Below are positions 46,714 through 55,735 of a DNA stretch of 64,000 nucleotides, in pieces. Position numbers and translations under genes: made by a program. This DNA comes from Mycobacteroides saopaulense (lineage in GTDB: Bacteria > Actinomycetota > Actinomycetes > Mycobacteriales > Mycobacteriaceae), in contig NZ_CP010271.1 of assembly GCF_001456355.1 (NCBI RefSeq), positions 4,154,001 to 4,218,000 on the forward strand. Direction: 5' to 3'. The notes below the pieces were generated by a model. That model worked only from the letters and a program-made list of their open reading frames with translations, was not told where the DNA came from and made no database searches. Every line of letters begins with the position of its first letter. Within the stretch, counting starts at the first letter, position 1.

Positions 46714-47511
46714 ATGACGTCACATGTGACCCTACGCGTCGATGGACAGGTAGCTCGCGTCACCTTGTCTCGGCCCGAGAAGCTCAACGGCCTCACCATC
46801 GACATGCTGGGCGGGCTGACCGCCGCCGCCCGCCATATTGCCTCGGACACCTCGATCCGCGTGGTGGTGTTGTCCGGTGAGGGGGACGCATTTTCTACCG
46901 GACTGGATTTCGCGGCCGCCGGCAAGGACCCGGCGCGCGTCGTCGCGAACTTCATTCCGCTCCCATGGCTGGGCACCAATGGTTTTCAGGAGGCGTGCTG
47001 GGCGTGGCGCCGGCTGCGCATCCCGGTGATCGCCGTCATCCACGGCCGTTGCTACGGCGGCGGGTTACAGCTGGCACTGGCCGCGGACTTCCGGTTCACC
47101 ACGCCCGACGCGGAGTTCTCGATCCTGGAAGCCAAGTGGGGCCTGATCCCCGACATGTCCGGAAGCGTCACGCTGAGTCAATTGATCGGAATCGATACCG
47201 CCAAACGGCTCACCATGACCGGTGAGATGTTCGACGGCTTCTACGCCAAGGAGATCGGGCTGGTCACTCAGGTGAGCGCCGATCCCGAGGCCGACGCATC
47301 CGAACTCATCGACCAGATCCTCATCCGATCTCCCGATTCGGTGGCCGCCACCAAGACCCTGTTCGACAGGGCATGGTCGATGGTGCCGCGCCGCGCCTTC
47401 GGCCTGGAGCGTCGTCTACAGCTGCGGCTCATGCGCGGAGCCAACTTCGCGATCGCACGCAAGGCGGGCATCGAGAAGACCGAACCCCAGTTCAAAGCCC
47501 GCAGCATCTAG
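46714..47511 (+). CDS. Enoyl-CoA hydratase/isomerase family protein
   Basis: A 265-residue crotonase. VVVLSGEGDAFSTGLDF and HGRCYGGGLQLALAADFRF contain the oxyanion-hole glycines, and EAKWGLIPDMSG carries the acid/base region. It is likely a beta-oxidation hydratase or isomerase; one of the two usual catalytic glutamates appears replaced, so the reaction is not certain. Confidence 0.88.
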   Translation: MTSHVTLRVDGQVARVTLSRPEKLNGLTIDMLGGLTAAARHIASDTSIRVVVLSGEGDAFSTGLDFAAAGKDPARVVANFIPLPWLGTNGFQEACWAWRRLRIPVIAVIHGRCYGGGLQLALAADFRFTTPDAEFSILEAKWGLIPDMSGSVTLSQLIGIDTAKRLTMTGEMFDGFYAKEIGLVTQVSADPEADASELIDQILIRSPDSVAATKTLFDRAWSMVPRRAFGLERRLQLRLMRGANFAIARKAGIEKTEPQFKARSI

Positions 47512-47581
47512 CGCGGGTGAGCGACAGGAGCGCCAGAGCGTTGCCTAGTCGATCACCTGCCGAGTGATCTTGTTTCGCTCG

Positions 47582-47893
47582 CTAGGCCGCGGGTACGCAG
47601 TCGCGAAGCTCCGGCGCCATGCCGTACGGCCCCCACATCTGCCGTTCCGCGTCTTGACGCGCCTCGCCCTCGTTACTTCCGCGGCCAATCACCGTGCCCG
47701 CCCACTGCTTCATCCCGAATCCCATACCCGGCATGCTGCCTGGCCCAAACCCAGGGGGACCGAAGTTGTTATTGGCATACACCTGGCACTGGACCGCAAC
47801 CGGGCCGTCTCCGGGAATGGCCGACGCAATGGGCGCAGCGAACACGGATGCCGCCAAACCGAACCCCACCGCCACCGAACAGATCGTTCGCAT
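47582..47893 (-). CDS. Small secreted protein, unknown function
   Basis: A 103-residue protein with a classical signal peptide (about residues 1-25, ending ASA) and a mature Gly/Pro/Met-rich part with two cysteines. GAGGAGGAGAACC upstream fixes the ATG at 47893. No family recognised; many mycobacterial secreted proteins share this layout. Confidence 0.75.
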   Translation of the reverse strand: MRTICSVAVGFGLAASVFAAPIASAIPGDGPVAVQCQVYANNNFGPPGFGPGSMPGMGFGMKQWAGTVIGRGSNEGEARQDAERQMWGPYGMAPELRDCVPAA

Positions 47894-47980
47894 GGTTCTC
47901 CTCCTCAGTATGTGGAAATAGTTTGCCACAATCCGAGTATTACCCGCACTACTGGTTCGCGGAGCAGAACCGAAGGATCG

Positions 47981-48997
47981 CTAGCCCCCGCGGTGCCCGT
48001 GCGCCGCAGCCACATCCGGGTGGGCACGCAGCCGGCTCTTCCAGGCGTTCTCGCCATACGTGGCGTGGATGGGATCGCCAGGATCGGCACGGATCCCCCG
48101 GGCGCGGTCCCGAAGTTGCGGTGGCAGCTCCAGTGCCGGGATGTGCGCGTCCAGCCTCGGGTTGAAGAAATAGGCGACCGAAATCCGAGGCGTACCCGTC
48201 AAGGTCACTCGGTGGCGGGTGGCGCGCAGGTACCCACCACTGGCCCGTTCCAGGAGCTCACCGATGTTCACGATGAACGCGCCTGCGCGTCCGGGCGCAT
48301 CCAGCCAGGTCCCGTCCACCTCGACCTGTAGTCCCCCGGCATCCGGTTCGGCCAGCAGCAGGGTCAGCACACCGGAGTCACGATGCGCGCCCACGCCCTG
48401 CTCGGTGGTGCCGGTCGCGGGATATCGGATGACCTTGATCAGCGTCGCGGGTTCGGTGCCAAATGCCTCGTCGAACACTCCACCGACTGAGCCGAGGGCA
48501 ATGGCGCATTCCCGCAGCAGCTTTCGCCCCACATCCGCCAGGGCGTCGTCCCAGCGAGCCAGTGCCGTCCTCAGCTCGGGGACGGCCTTCGGCCACTGGT
48601 TGGGCCCTTGCAGCCACAGGTAATCGCGCCCCCGTACCGGCGCAGTGACCGCGCGTTCCGGCCCGACGTCGATCTGCTCGCGCCAGTCGGTGAGCCCACC
48701 GGTCAGTTCGCCGCCCAACCGGGTAAAGCCGCGGAAGTGGGGGCTGCGCACCATGGCGACGGCGTCCTTGTCCGCGTCCGGAAGGGCAAAAAGCCGGCGG
48801 GCAGCCGAGAGCACCTCGTCGACCAAAAGCGGCGAAACCCCGTGACCGGTGAGATAGAAGAACCCGACCTCATGGGCCACCTCACGCAGCGTCGCGCGTA
48901 GCTGGTGCGGATCACTCGACAGGTCGACAACGGGAAGCTCACCCACAACCCCATGGTCCTCGACAAGCACCAAAGGGGCCACGGTCTTGACCGCCAT
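47981..48997 (-). CDS. 2OG-Fe(II) oxygenase (isopenicillin N synthase family)
   Basis: A 338-residue non-haem iron dioxygenase. ELPVVDLSS at the N-terminus, GFFYLTGHGV, then the iron ligands HxD (AHRDSG) and distal His (TRHRVT), with the 2-oxoglutarate Arg in RISVAYF. It hydroxylates or oxidises a small molecule; the substrate is unknown. The ATG at 48997 is used; a TTG at 49012 is possible. Its start diverges from the kinase start by only 58 nt. Confidence 0.88.
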   Translation of the reverse strand: MAVKTVAPLVLVEDHGVVGELPVVDLSSDPHQLRATLREVAHEVGFFYLTGHGVSPLLVDEVLSAARRLFALPDADKDAVAMVRSPHFRGFTRLGGELTGGLTDWREQIDVGPERAVTAPVRGRDYLWLQGPNQWPKAVPELRTALARWDDALADVGRKLLRECAIALGSVGGVFDEAFGTEPATLIKVIRYPATGTTEQGVGAHRDSGVLTLLLAEPDAGGLQVEVDGTWLDAPGRAGAFIVNIGELLERASGGYLRATRHRVTLTGTPRISVAYFFNPRLDAHIPALELPPQLRDRARGIRADPGDPIHATYGENAWKSRLRAHPDVAAAHGHRGG

Positions 48998-49054
48998 GAG
49001 GAAATATCCCAAGTACGATGGCCAAACCGTCGGGCGAGAGGGACGCGCAGGGGA

Positions 49055-50818
49055 ATGACGTCATCGGAGAGGCCCTCACCGGGTCCGGGTAGCCAGCACG
49101 CCGGGGACCTACCACCGGGGACGGTCATATCCGGGTACCAGATAGAGCGTGTCCTCGGCCGCGGCGGCATGGGGACCGTGTACCTGGCCTCGAATCCGAA
49201 CCTGCAGCGTTCCGAGGCACTGAAGATCCTCAGCGCCCAGGCTTCACGGGACCCCGCGTTTCGCGCACGGTTCATGCGGGAGGCTTCACTGGCCGCGTCC
49301 CTGGACCATCCGAACATCGTCACGGTGCACAACCGCGGCGAAACGCCGGAGGGCGATCTGTGGATCGCCATGCAGTACATCCAGGGCAGCGACGCGCACT
49401 CGGAGTCCGTGAACGGACGCATCTCCCTGACCCGGGCGGTTCACATCGTCAGCGAGGTGAGCAAAGCGCTGGACTATCTACACACCCGCGGGCTGGTGCA
49501 CCGCGATGTCAAGCCCGCCAACGTCCTGATTTCCGAGGGTGATCGCCGAATCATGCTGGGCGACTTCGGTGTTACTCGGGCGCTCGACGACAGCAACACC
49601 GTCACCTCGGCCGGGAACGTCACCGCCACCATCGCCTACGCCGCCCCGGAGGTGCTGTCCGGCGCGGCAGTCGACGGCCGCGCCGATGTTTACGCCTTGG
49701 GCTGCACGCTTTTTCGAATGCTGGCGGGTCAGCCTCCGTTCGGCTCCGGCGCCTCGCTGCCCGCGATCATCAACGCCCACCTCTCCGCGCCTCCACCCCG
49801 GATATCCCAGTTCGCCTCGGTTCCCGAATCGATGGATGCGCTGATCGCCAAGGCGATGGCCAAGAATCCCGCTGATCGGTATCAAAGCGCCGGAGAGTTC
49901 GCGCTGGCCGCCCAGCAGATCCTGGCCGACCCGGCCCAACATCGGCAGACGGTGACTCAACCCGTACCGACCACGACGCCTCGCCCCCTCGCGCAGACCG
50001 CCGCGCCCCTTGCGGTGGCGGACACGGCGCGGACATTGAGCAAGCACAAGCGAATTGCGGCCATTGCGGGTGCCGCCATCCTGCTCATCGCATCGGCTGT
50101 CGTTGCCGTCGTGATCTGGCCTCGTCACGACCGCGGAACACGTCCCGGCGCCCATTCCGCGCCCAGCCCCTCCAAGGTGAAGCCCGGCGAATCATTGGCC
50201 GGGCAACCCAACTCCATCCTCGACACTTTGTTGCCCGGACAGTTCGACTATCCGGACGGGTGGGAGAAGAACCCGGCGCCCACCTTCAAGTCCGGCGAGT
50301 TCAATCCGGCGGTGCCGCCCGGTTCGGCCACCAGCATCGGCGGAACTCCCGTGGGCTGCAACACCATTGACCCGGCCTGGACCTTACGTTCCAAAGATCG
50401 CGAGACGTCGACGCTGTATCTGCGCGACCGCAAGAAACCCGAGCGCGAGATCCTGATCAGAATCGTCCCGGCAGCCGAAGCCCTCTCTGCCGACGGCGCG
50501 TCCGACACGTTGAAGAAGTGCGACGCCATTGCTTACACGATCCCCGGCGGCAGCACCACATGGCGATGCTCGTTCGAATTCGACGAGCCGGCCCCGGTCC
50601 AGGACGGCCAAAAGGAGCTCACCACAACGGAAACCTGTTTCATGTTTCCGTCAGGGGCAAACGGAGTTCGTCAGCACGTGTCGTTCAATGTCGTGCGCGG
50701 ACTGCTCGTGTACATCCTGGCCAGCGGCGCGTCCAACCGGAACGACGCCGCCGGGTCACTCAGCGCCACCGCGCTGAATTTCGCGACCACCATGAGAATC
50801 CTGCGCTACGGCCGCTAG
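49055..50818 (+). CDS. Transmembrane Ser/Thr protein kinase
   Basis: A 587-residue Hanks-type kinase. Kinase motifs: G35xGxxG, Lys57, HRDVKPANVL at 149-158, DFG at 170-172 and APE at 197-199. A membrane segment lies near residues 334-352, followed by a roughly 230-residue external domain with four to five cysteines. The layout is that of mycobacterial Pkn receptors such as PknF/PknH. The ATG at 49055 is used; an in-frame longer reading overlaps the divergent oxygenase gene. The signal sensed is unknown. Confidence 0.92.
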   Translation: MTSSERPSPGPGSQHAGDLPPGTVISGYQIERVLGRGGMGTVYLASNPNLQRSEALKILSAQASRDPAFRARFMREASLAASLDHPNIVTVHNRGETPEGDLWIAMQYIQGSDAHSESVNGRISLTRAVHIVSEVSKALDYLHTRGLVHRDVKPANVLISEGDRRIMLGDFGVTRALDDSNTVTSAGNVTATIAYAAPEVLSGAAVDGRADVYALGCTLFRMLAGQPPFGSGASLPAIINAHLSAPPPRISQFASVPESMDALIAKAMAKNPADRYQSAGEFALAAQQILADPAQHRQTVTQPVPTTTPRPLAQTAAPLAVADTARTLSKHKRIAAIAGAAILLIASAVVAVVIWPRHDRGTRPGAHSAPSPSKVKPGESLAGQPNSILDTLLPGQFDYPDGWEKNPAPTFKSGEFNPAVPPGSATSIGGTPVGCNTIDPAWTLRSKDRETSTLYLRDRKKPEREILIRIVPAAEALSADGASDTLKKCDAIAYTIPGGSTTWRCSFEFDEPAPVQDGQKELTTTETCFMFPSGANGVRQHVSFNVVRGLLVYILASGASNRNDAAGSLSATALNFATTMRILRYGR

Positions 50819-51384
50819 CCCTTGGGCGTCCAGGGCTTGAGCCAGTCCGTCGGCTCCCAGCCCTCAGCGGCCGCCAGGAGCTCGTACGTGGTTGCGCCAT
50901 CGATGGATTCACGGACGATGTCCGCGTGCCCCGCATGCCGGGCCAGTTCCTCGATGAGGTGCAGCGCCACCCATCGCACATTCCACGCCTCGACATCCTT
51001 GGGAAACCACGGTGCCGACGGAACGGGTACGGGTGTTTCCAGCCCCTTCTCCTTGATCGCGGCGAGTGTGGTCGCGCTCTGCACGGTGAATGCCGCCAAG
51101 GCGCCGGCGAGTGTCTCGTCCTCACGCAAGAGGAACTCGTCGTCGGCCCGCTGACGGTCGGGTCCCGCACCGGGCGCAGCGAGAATCTTGTCCGTCCAAG
51201 CCGCCTGCATGTTGGTGACATGCTTGATCAACCCACCGACGGAGAGGGTGCCGGCGGTCGGGGTCAGGCGGGCCTGCTCGTCGGTCAATCCGAAGGCCAC
51301 GATCCGGAACGCGTCTTGCTGCTGGGCGATGTACTCGATCAGCCCGTCCAACTCATTCGCAACGGGCGGGGGCATGGCGGGCAT
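50815..51384 (-). CDS. DinB/DUF664 family protein
   Basis: A 189-residue four-helix-bundle protein. The metal-binding histidines are visible as IKHVTNMQ and HLIEELARHAGHADIVRE. Related proteins use mycothiol or bacillithiol; the enzymatic role here is not known. It overlaps the convergent kinase gene by 4 nt. Confidence 0.82.
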   Translation of the reverse strand: MPAMPPPVANELDGLIEYIAQQQDAFRIVAFGLTDEQARLTPTAGTLSVGGLIKHVTNMQAAWTDKILAAPGAGPDRQRADDEFLLREDETLAGALAAFTVQSATTLAAIKEKGLETPVPVPSAPWFPKDVEAWNVRWVALHLIEELARHAGHADIVRESIDGATTYELLAAAEGWEPTDWLKPWTPKG

Positions 51385-51633
51385 ACGAGGTTCCTCTCAT
51401 GGGCTGTGAGCTGGCACGCACAAGCCAACACCACCGGTCTGACATCACTCGCCCAAATGCGAAAAAACCAGCCCTGACCTGCGATATCGAATTGTGATCA
51501 CAACCACAAGGCCAGGACTTTTGTCACACGGTACTCGGCGGTATAGTTCAGTTGTTACCGGTGGGTAACTTAATCAGAAGTAAGAACCCAACCGAATATC
51601 AGAACAGCCCCCAAAGAAAAGGCAATGACGCAC
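51385..51633. promoter_or_regulatory. fadE5 control region with two palindromes
   Basis: A 249-nt gap. It contains TTGTGATCACAA (51492-51503), a perfect 12-bp palindrome, and GTTACC-GGTG-GGTAAC (51554-51569). A -35-like TTGTCA (51521) and -10 TATAGT (51542) place the start of transcription at the second palindrome, which could therefore be a repressor site for fadE5. Confidence 0.7.
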
Positions 51634-53469
51634 ATGGGCCACTACAAGTCGAACGTCCGCGACCTGGAGTTCAACCTCTTCGAGCTCTTCAAGATCCAGC
51701 AGGTATTCGGCGGCGAGGAATTCCCCGAGCTGGACGAAGACACCGCTCGTACCTTCCTTGCCGAGATGCGCACCCTCGCCGAGGGCCCGCTGGCCGACTC
51801 GTTCGCCGAGGGCGACCGCAACCCACCGGTCTTCGACCCGGAGACCCACTCGGTGGCCATCCCCGAGGCTTTCAAGAAGTCGGTCAAGGCCATCACCGAG
51901 GCCGGCTGGGATCGCGTCGGTCTGCAGGAGGAGCTCGGCGGCACCCCCGTTCCGCGCGCGCTGTCCTGGGCCATCCAGGAGATGATCCTGGGCGCCAACC
52001 CGGCCGTCTGGATGTACAGCGGCGGCGCCGGTTTCGCTCAGATCTTCTACAACGTGGCCACCGATGAGCAGAAGAAGTGGGCCGAGTTCGTCGCCGAGCG
52101 CGGCTGGGGTGCCACCATGGTGCTCACCGAGCCCGACGCCGGTTCCGATGTGGGCGCCGGACGCACCAAGGCCGTCAAGCAGGACGACGGCTCCTGGCAC
52201 ATCGACGGCGTGAAGCGCTTCATCACGTCGGCCGACTCGGACGACATGTTCGAGAACATCATGCATCTGGTGCTGGCCCGCCCCGAGGGCGCCGGCCCCG
52301 GCACCAAGGGTCTGTCGCTGTTCTTCGTGCCCAAGTTCATCCCCAACTTCGAGACCGGCGAGCCGGGCGAGCGCAACGGCGTCTTCGTCACCAACGTCGA
52401 GCACAAGATGGGCCTGAAGGTTTCGGCCACCTGTGAGCTGAGCCTGGGACAGCACGGTGTTCCCGCCAAGGGCTGGCTTGTCGGTGAGGTGCACAACGGC
52501 ATCGCGCAGATGTTCGACGTGATCGAGCAGGCCCGCATGATGGTGGGCACCAAGGCCATCGCCACCCTGTCGACCGGCTACCTGAACGCGCTGGAGTACG
52601 CCAAAACCCGCGTGCAGGGTGCGGACATGACCCAGCTGACCGACAAGACCGCCCCGCGCGTCACCATCACGCACCACCCGGACGTGCGCCGCTCGCTGAT
52701 GACCCAGAAGGCATACGCCGAGGGCCTGCGCGCGCTGTACCTCTACGCCACCACCTTCCAGGACGCCGTTGCCGCCAAGACCATCAACGGTGTCGAGGCC
52801 GAGGATGCGGTCAAGCTCAACGACCTGCTGCTGCCGGTCATCAAGGGTGTGGGTTCCGAGCGCGCCTACGAGAAGCTGACCGAGAGCCTGCAGACCTTCG
52901 GTGGTTCCGGCTTCCTGCAGGACTACCCGATCGAGCAGTACATCCGCGACGCCAAGATCGACTCGCTGTACGAGGGCACCACGGCCATCCAGGCCCAGGA
53001 CTTCTTCTTCCGGAAGATCGTCAAGGACCAGGGCAAGTCACTGGCCTACGTCTCCGGCCAGATCGAAGAGTTCGTCAAGAGCGAGACCGGCAACGGCCGC
53101 CTGAAGGCCGAGCGCGCACTGCTCGCAACGGCTCTGGAGGACGTGCAGGCCATGGCGGCGACCATGACCGCCAACCTGATGGCCGCCCAGCAGGAGATCA
53201 CCCAGGTCTACAAGGTGGGCACGGCCTCCGTGCGCTTCCTGATGAGCGTCGGCGACCTGCTGATCGGCTGGCTGCTGCAGCGTCAGGCCGCCGTGGCCAT
53301 CGAGGCCCTGGATGCCGGTGCCACCGGCGCCGACAAGTCCTTCTACGAGGGCAAGATCGCGGCTGCCTCGTTCTTCGCCAAGAACATGCTGCCGCAGCTG
53401 ACCTCGACGCGGGCCATCCTGGACAACGTCGACAACGACATCATGGAGCTGGACGAAGCCGCCTTCTGA
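51634..53469 (+). CDS. fadE5: Acyl-CoA dehydrogenase FadE5
   Basis: A 611-residue acyl-CoA dehydrogenase nearly collinear with M. tuberculosis FadE5 (Rv0244c): HYKSNVRD at the start, [51 protein letters not shown] with the catalytic Glu, and a C-terminal MELDEAAF. It introduces the alpha-beta double bond in beta-oxidation, with broad chain range. I use the ATG at 51634 because it matches the homologue; the ATG at 51625 is also possible. A strong terminator follows. Confidence 0.95.
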   Translation: MGHYKSNVRDLEFNLFELFKIQQVFGGEEFPELDEDTARTFLAEMRTLAEGPLADSFAEGDRNPPVFDPETHSVAIPEAFKKSVKAITEAGWDRVGLQEELGGTPVPRALSWAIQEMILGANPAVWMYSGGAGFAQIFYNVATDEQKKWAEFVAERGWGATMVLTEPDAGSDVGAGRTKAVKQDDGSWHIDGVKRFITSADSDDMFENIMHLVLARPEGAGPGTKGLSLFFVPKFIPNFETGEPGERNGVFVTNVEHKMGLKVSATCELSLGQHGVPAKGWLVGEVHNGIAQMFDVIEQARMMVGTKAIATLSTGYLNALEYAKTRVQGADMTQLTDKTAPRVTITHHPDVRRSLMTQKAYAEGLRALYLYATTFQDAVAAKTINGVEAEDAVKLNDLLLPVIKGVGSERAYEKLTESLQTFGGSGFLQDYPIEQYIRDAKIDSLYEGTTAIQAQDFFFRKIVKDQGKSLAYVSGQIEEFVKSETGNGRLKAERALLATALEDVQAMAATMTANLMAAQQEITQVYKVGTASVRFLMSVGDLLIGWLLQRQAAVAIEALDAGATGADKSFYEGKIAAASFFAKNMLPQLTSTRAILDNVDNDIMELDEAAF

Positions 53470-53478
53470 TTCGTCGAT

Positions 53479-53520
53479 CACGAAGCCCCCGTTCTCCCGC
53501 TGGGAGACGGGGGCTTCGTG
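53479..53520 (+). terminator. Hairpin terminator after fadE5
   Basis: A long GC-rich stem (CACGAAGCCCCCGT and its complement outside, CTCCC/GGGAG inside, one bulged T) 10 nt after the fadE5 stop. Confidence 0.88.
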
Positions 53521-53566
53521 CATTCCGGGGTACCGCCGTACTCAGACGACACATAGGGTTGCCCGT

Positions 53567-54520
53567 ATGCCTCGCTACTACCGCGACCAACAAGCCTGGA
53601 AAGACCTCCAGATGTTCCTGCCCGAACGGCTGCGTCTCGACGAGTCCTCGGTGCCGCAGGAGGAGTTCTGGGAGTGGCGCGGCAACCAGGTGCATCTGGA
53701 CCGCTACGCCGATTCCGCGGCGTCGGTGAAGGTGGTGCTGCTGCACGGCGTCGGCACCAATGGCCGCCAGATGTCGCTCATCCTCGGTGCTCCGTTGGCG
53801 CGCAGGGGCTTCGAGACCATCGCCATCGACAACCTGGGCTACGGCCTGACCGACGTGGCACCGGGCACGGTGCCGGGGTACGGCGACTGGGTGGATCTGG
53901 TGGTCGACTACCTGGAGTACGAACGGCGCCGCGACGTGCGCCCCATCGTGCTGTACGGGCTCAGCGCCGGCGGCATGCTGGCCTACCACGTGGCCGCGAA
54001 GGCGCCCCGCGACACGGTGCGTGGCATCATCGGCATGACGTTCCTGGACCAACGGGTGCGCAAGGTGGCCGACGGCACCGCCCATGATCTGCTGACCGCG
54101 CGGGTGGGCGTGCCCTTTCTGCGGCTCGCTGCCAAGACCCCCGCTCGGCGGGTCCGCTACCCCATGTGGCTGGCCGCGAAGATGAGCACACTGGCCAACA
54201 GCCGGGCGGCCATGAAGGTCTTCATGAAGGACCGCACCTCCGCCGCCAACTGGGTCAGCGTGAAGTTCCTGGCCGACTACATGAGCTACGCCCCCGCCAT
54301 CGAGCCCGCCGATTTCGACGTGTGTCCGATCATCCTCACCCAGCCCGAAGAGGACCGGTGGACCCCGTACGAGTTCAGCAAGCCGGTGCTCGATCCCATC
54401 ACGCAAGTTCCGGTGACGGTGGTGCCGCTGGAGGGTGCAGGGCATTACCCCCTGGAGGATCCCGGACTACAACAGCTGGAAGAAGCGGCCGTCGGGTTCA
54501 TCCGGGCCGTCGCCGGCTGA
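53567..54520 (+). CDS. Alpha/beta hydrolase
   Basis: A 317-residue hydrolase. HGVGTNG is the oxyanion loop, GLSAGG the nucleophile elbow, PEEDRWTP and GAGHYPLED the likely Asp and His. It would act on an ester or related bond; the substrate is unknown. It is read in the same direction as fadE5 but beyond the terminator. Confidence 0.85.
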   Translation: MPRYYRDQQAWKDLQMFLPERLRLDESSVPQEEFWEWRGNQVHLDRYADSAASVKVVLLHGVGTNGRQMSLILGAPLARRGFETIAIDNLGYGLTDVAPGTVPGYGDWVDLVVDYLEYERRRDVRPIVLYGLSAGGMLAYHVAAKAPRDTVRGIIGMTFLDQRVRKVADGTAHDLLTARVGVPFLRLAAKTPARRVRYPMWLAAKMSTLANSRAAMKVFMKDRTSAANWVSVKFLADYMSYAPAIEPADFDVCPIILTQPEEDRWTPYEFSKPVLDPITQVPVTVVPLEGAGHYPLEDPGLQQLEEAAVGFIRAVAG

Positions 54521-54552
54521 CGTCTACGGCCACCTTCGGGCAAACTTGACGG

Positions 54553-55236
54553 ATGACCGAAGCCCGACGTGCCGTGCTGGTTCTTTCACTGGTCGCAACC
54601 AGCCTGCTGACCTTCCTACTCGGCGTCACCGACCCGGCCGCCCCCATGTTCTATCCGACGCGCTTCCTCATCTGGAATCTGTTCCTGGCGTGGCTGCCGG
54701 TCTTCGCCGCGCTGGCCTTTTCGGCGGTCCGGCACAAGATCTGGCTGATTCCGATCGGGCTGGTGTGGCTCGCCTTCTTGCCCAACGCGCCGTACCTCGT
54801 CACCGACCTGGTGCACCTGATCGACGGCATCGCGTTCTGGCGGCACGTCCTGCAGTACGGTGTGGCGGCCTGGACCGGAATCGTTCTCGGGGTCGTGTCA
54901 CTGCGGTTGGTGCACAGGAGAATTCAGCGCGACTTCGGCGTCGTCACCGGGTGGATGGTCGTCGTCGTCTCGGTGGGCCTGTGCGCCGTGGGTGTGGTGA
55001 TCGGACGCTTCCAGCGCTGGAACTCGTGGGACCTGATCCACCGCCCCGGCGCCGTCGCGGCCAGCACCCTGGAATGGGTCAGCTCCCCGTTCGCGTTTGT
55101 CGCACATACCGGAGTCGCGGTGGCCGTCGCCGCGTTCTTCGGGCTCGCATATCTGACCGTCTGGTCGCTGTCCCCACCCGACACAAGCGCCGAGATGACA
55201 TCCACGCGGGGAAATCTCGCGACAACACCCACATAG
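54553..55236 (+). CDS. DUF1361 membrane protein
   Basis: A 227-residue protein with about six hydrophobic segments and the DUF1361 landmark FLPNAPYLVTDLVHL, plus FQRWNSWDL. Function unknown. The last 15 residues and the stop codon are encoded by the 57-bp repeat at 55191, so the repeat appears to have replaced the original C-terminus. Confidence 0.82.
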   Translation: MTEARRAVLVLSLVATSLLTFLLGVTDPAAPMFYPTRFLIWNLFLAWLPVFAALAFSAVRHKIWLIPIGLVWLAFLPNAPYLVTDLVHLIDGIAFWRHVLQYGVAAWTGIVLGVVSLRLVHRRIQRDFGVVTGWMVVVVSVGLCAVGVVIGRFQRWNSWDLIHRPGAVAASTLEWVSSPFAFVAHTGVAVAVAAFFGLAYLTVWSLSPPDTSAEMTSTRGNLATTPT

Positions 55237-55247
55237 ATGTCATCTCG
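55191..55247. repeat. 57-bp palindromic repeat, copy 2
   Basis: Same length and same 11-bp arms (CGAGATGACAT / ATGTCATCTCG) as the copy at 17899-17955, with the same CATAG before the right arm but a different core. The TAG in CATAG is the stop codon of the DUF1361 gene. The convergent kinase-like gene ends 7 nt further on. Confidence 0.8.
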
Positions 55248-55253
55248 ACAGCG

Positions 55254-55697
55254 TCAAAGGAGCACTAGCTTCGCGACGCGGTCGGCCAGCTCGGCCACCG
55301 GACGGCGCCCGTCCAGTTCCACGGAGGCGCTGTCGCGCAGCAGGGGTTCGACCTCCTCGGTGTTCCGCGCTATCTCGGTTCGCTCCGCCGCGGTGCTGCC
55401 ATACGGATTGTCGGTGCGCGAGCTCACGCGTGCGATCGCCACATCCAGCGGCACGCTGAGCAGCACCACGTGGCCGAACCGGTCGTAGAAATCCACCTGG
55501 TTGTCCGTTGTGCCGGACACGATGACATCGGGATGCTGGTCGAGCAGAGCCGTCATCCGCGTCGCGTCCCAACTCCCATCGGCCAGGGTCCAGCCGTCAT
55601 AGTCGGTATCGACGGTGCGAAAGCCGCGACGGGCCAGCTCGTGGAGCAGCGTGGTCTTCCCGGTTCCCGACATGCCCGTCACCAACACGCTCGCCAT
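55254..55697 (-). CDS. P-loop kinase (AAA/shikimate-kinase-like)
   Basis: A 147-residue nucleotide-binding protein with Walker A GMSGTGKTT, a DTDYDGW segment, and no extra domain. It resembles small-molecule kinases or ATP-binding proteins of unknown target. Divergent from the molybdopterin oxidoreductase, 38 nt apart. Confidence 0.82.
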   Translation of the reverse strand: MASVLVTGMSGTGKTTLLHELARRGFRTVDTDYDGWTLADGSWDATRMTALLDQHPDVIVSGTTDNQVDFYDRFGHVVLLSVPLDVAIARVSSRTDNPYGSTAAERTEIARNTEEVEPLLRDSASVELDGRRPVAELADRVAKLVLL

Positions 55698-55735
55698 GCC
55701 TCGACGTTACCGGCACGTGGGTGCACAGTGGACGC

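Noticed and set aside
48905..49054. N-terminal extension of the Ser/Thr kinase
   Set aside because: The in-frame extension overlaps the divergent oxygenase gene and has no kinase-family character; the ATG at 49055 gives a normal N-terminus.
51492..51503. TTGTGATCACAA as a CRP site
   Set aside because: The TGTGA and TCACA halves overlap with no 6-nt spacer, so it does not fit CRP geometry; kept only as an unassigned palindrome.
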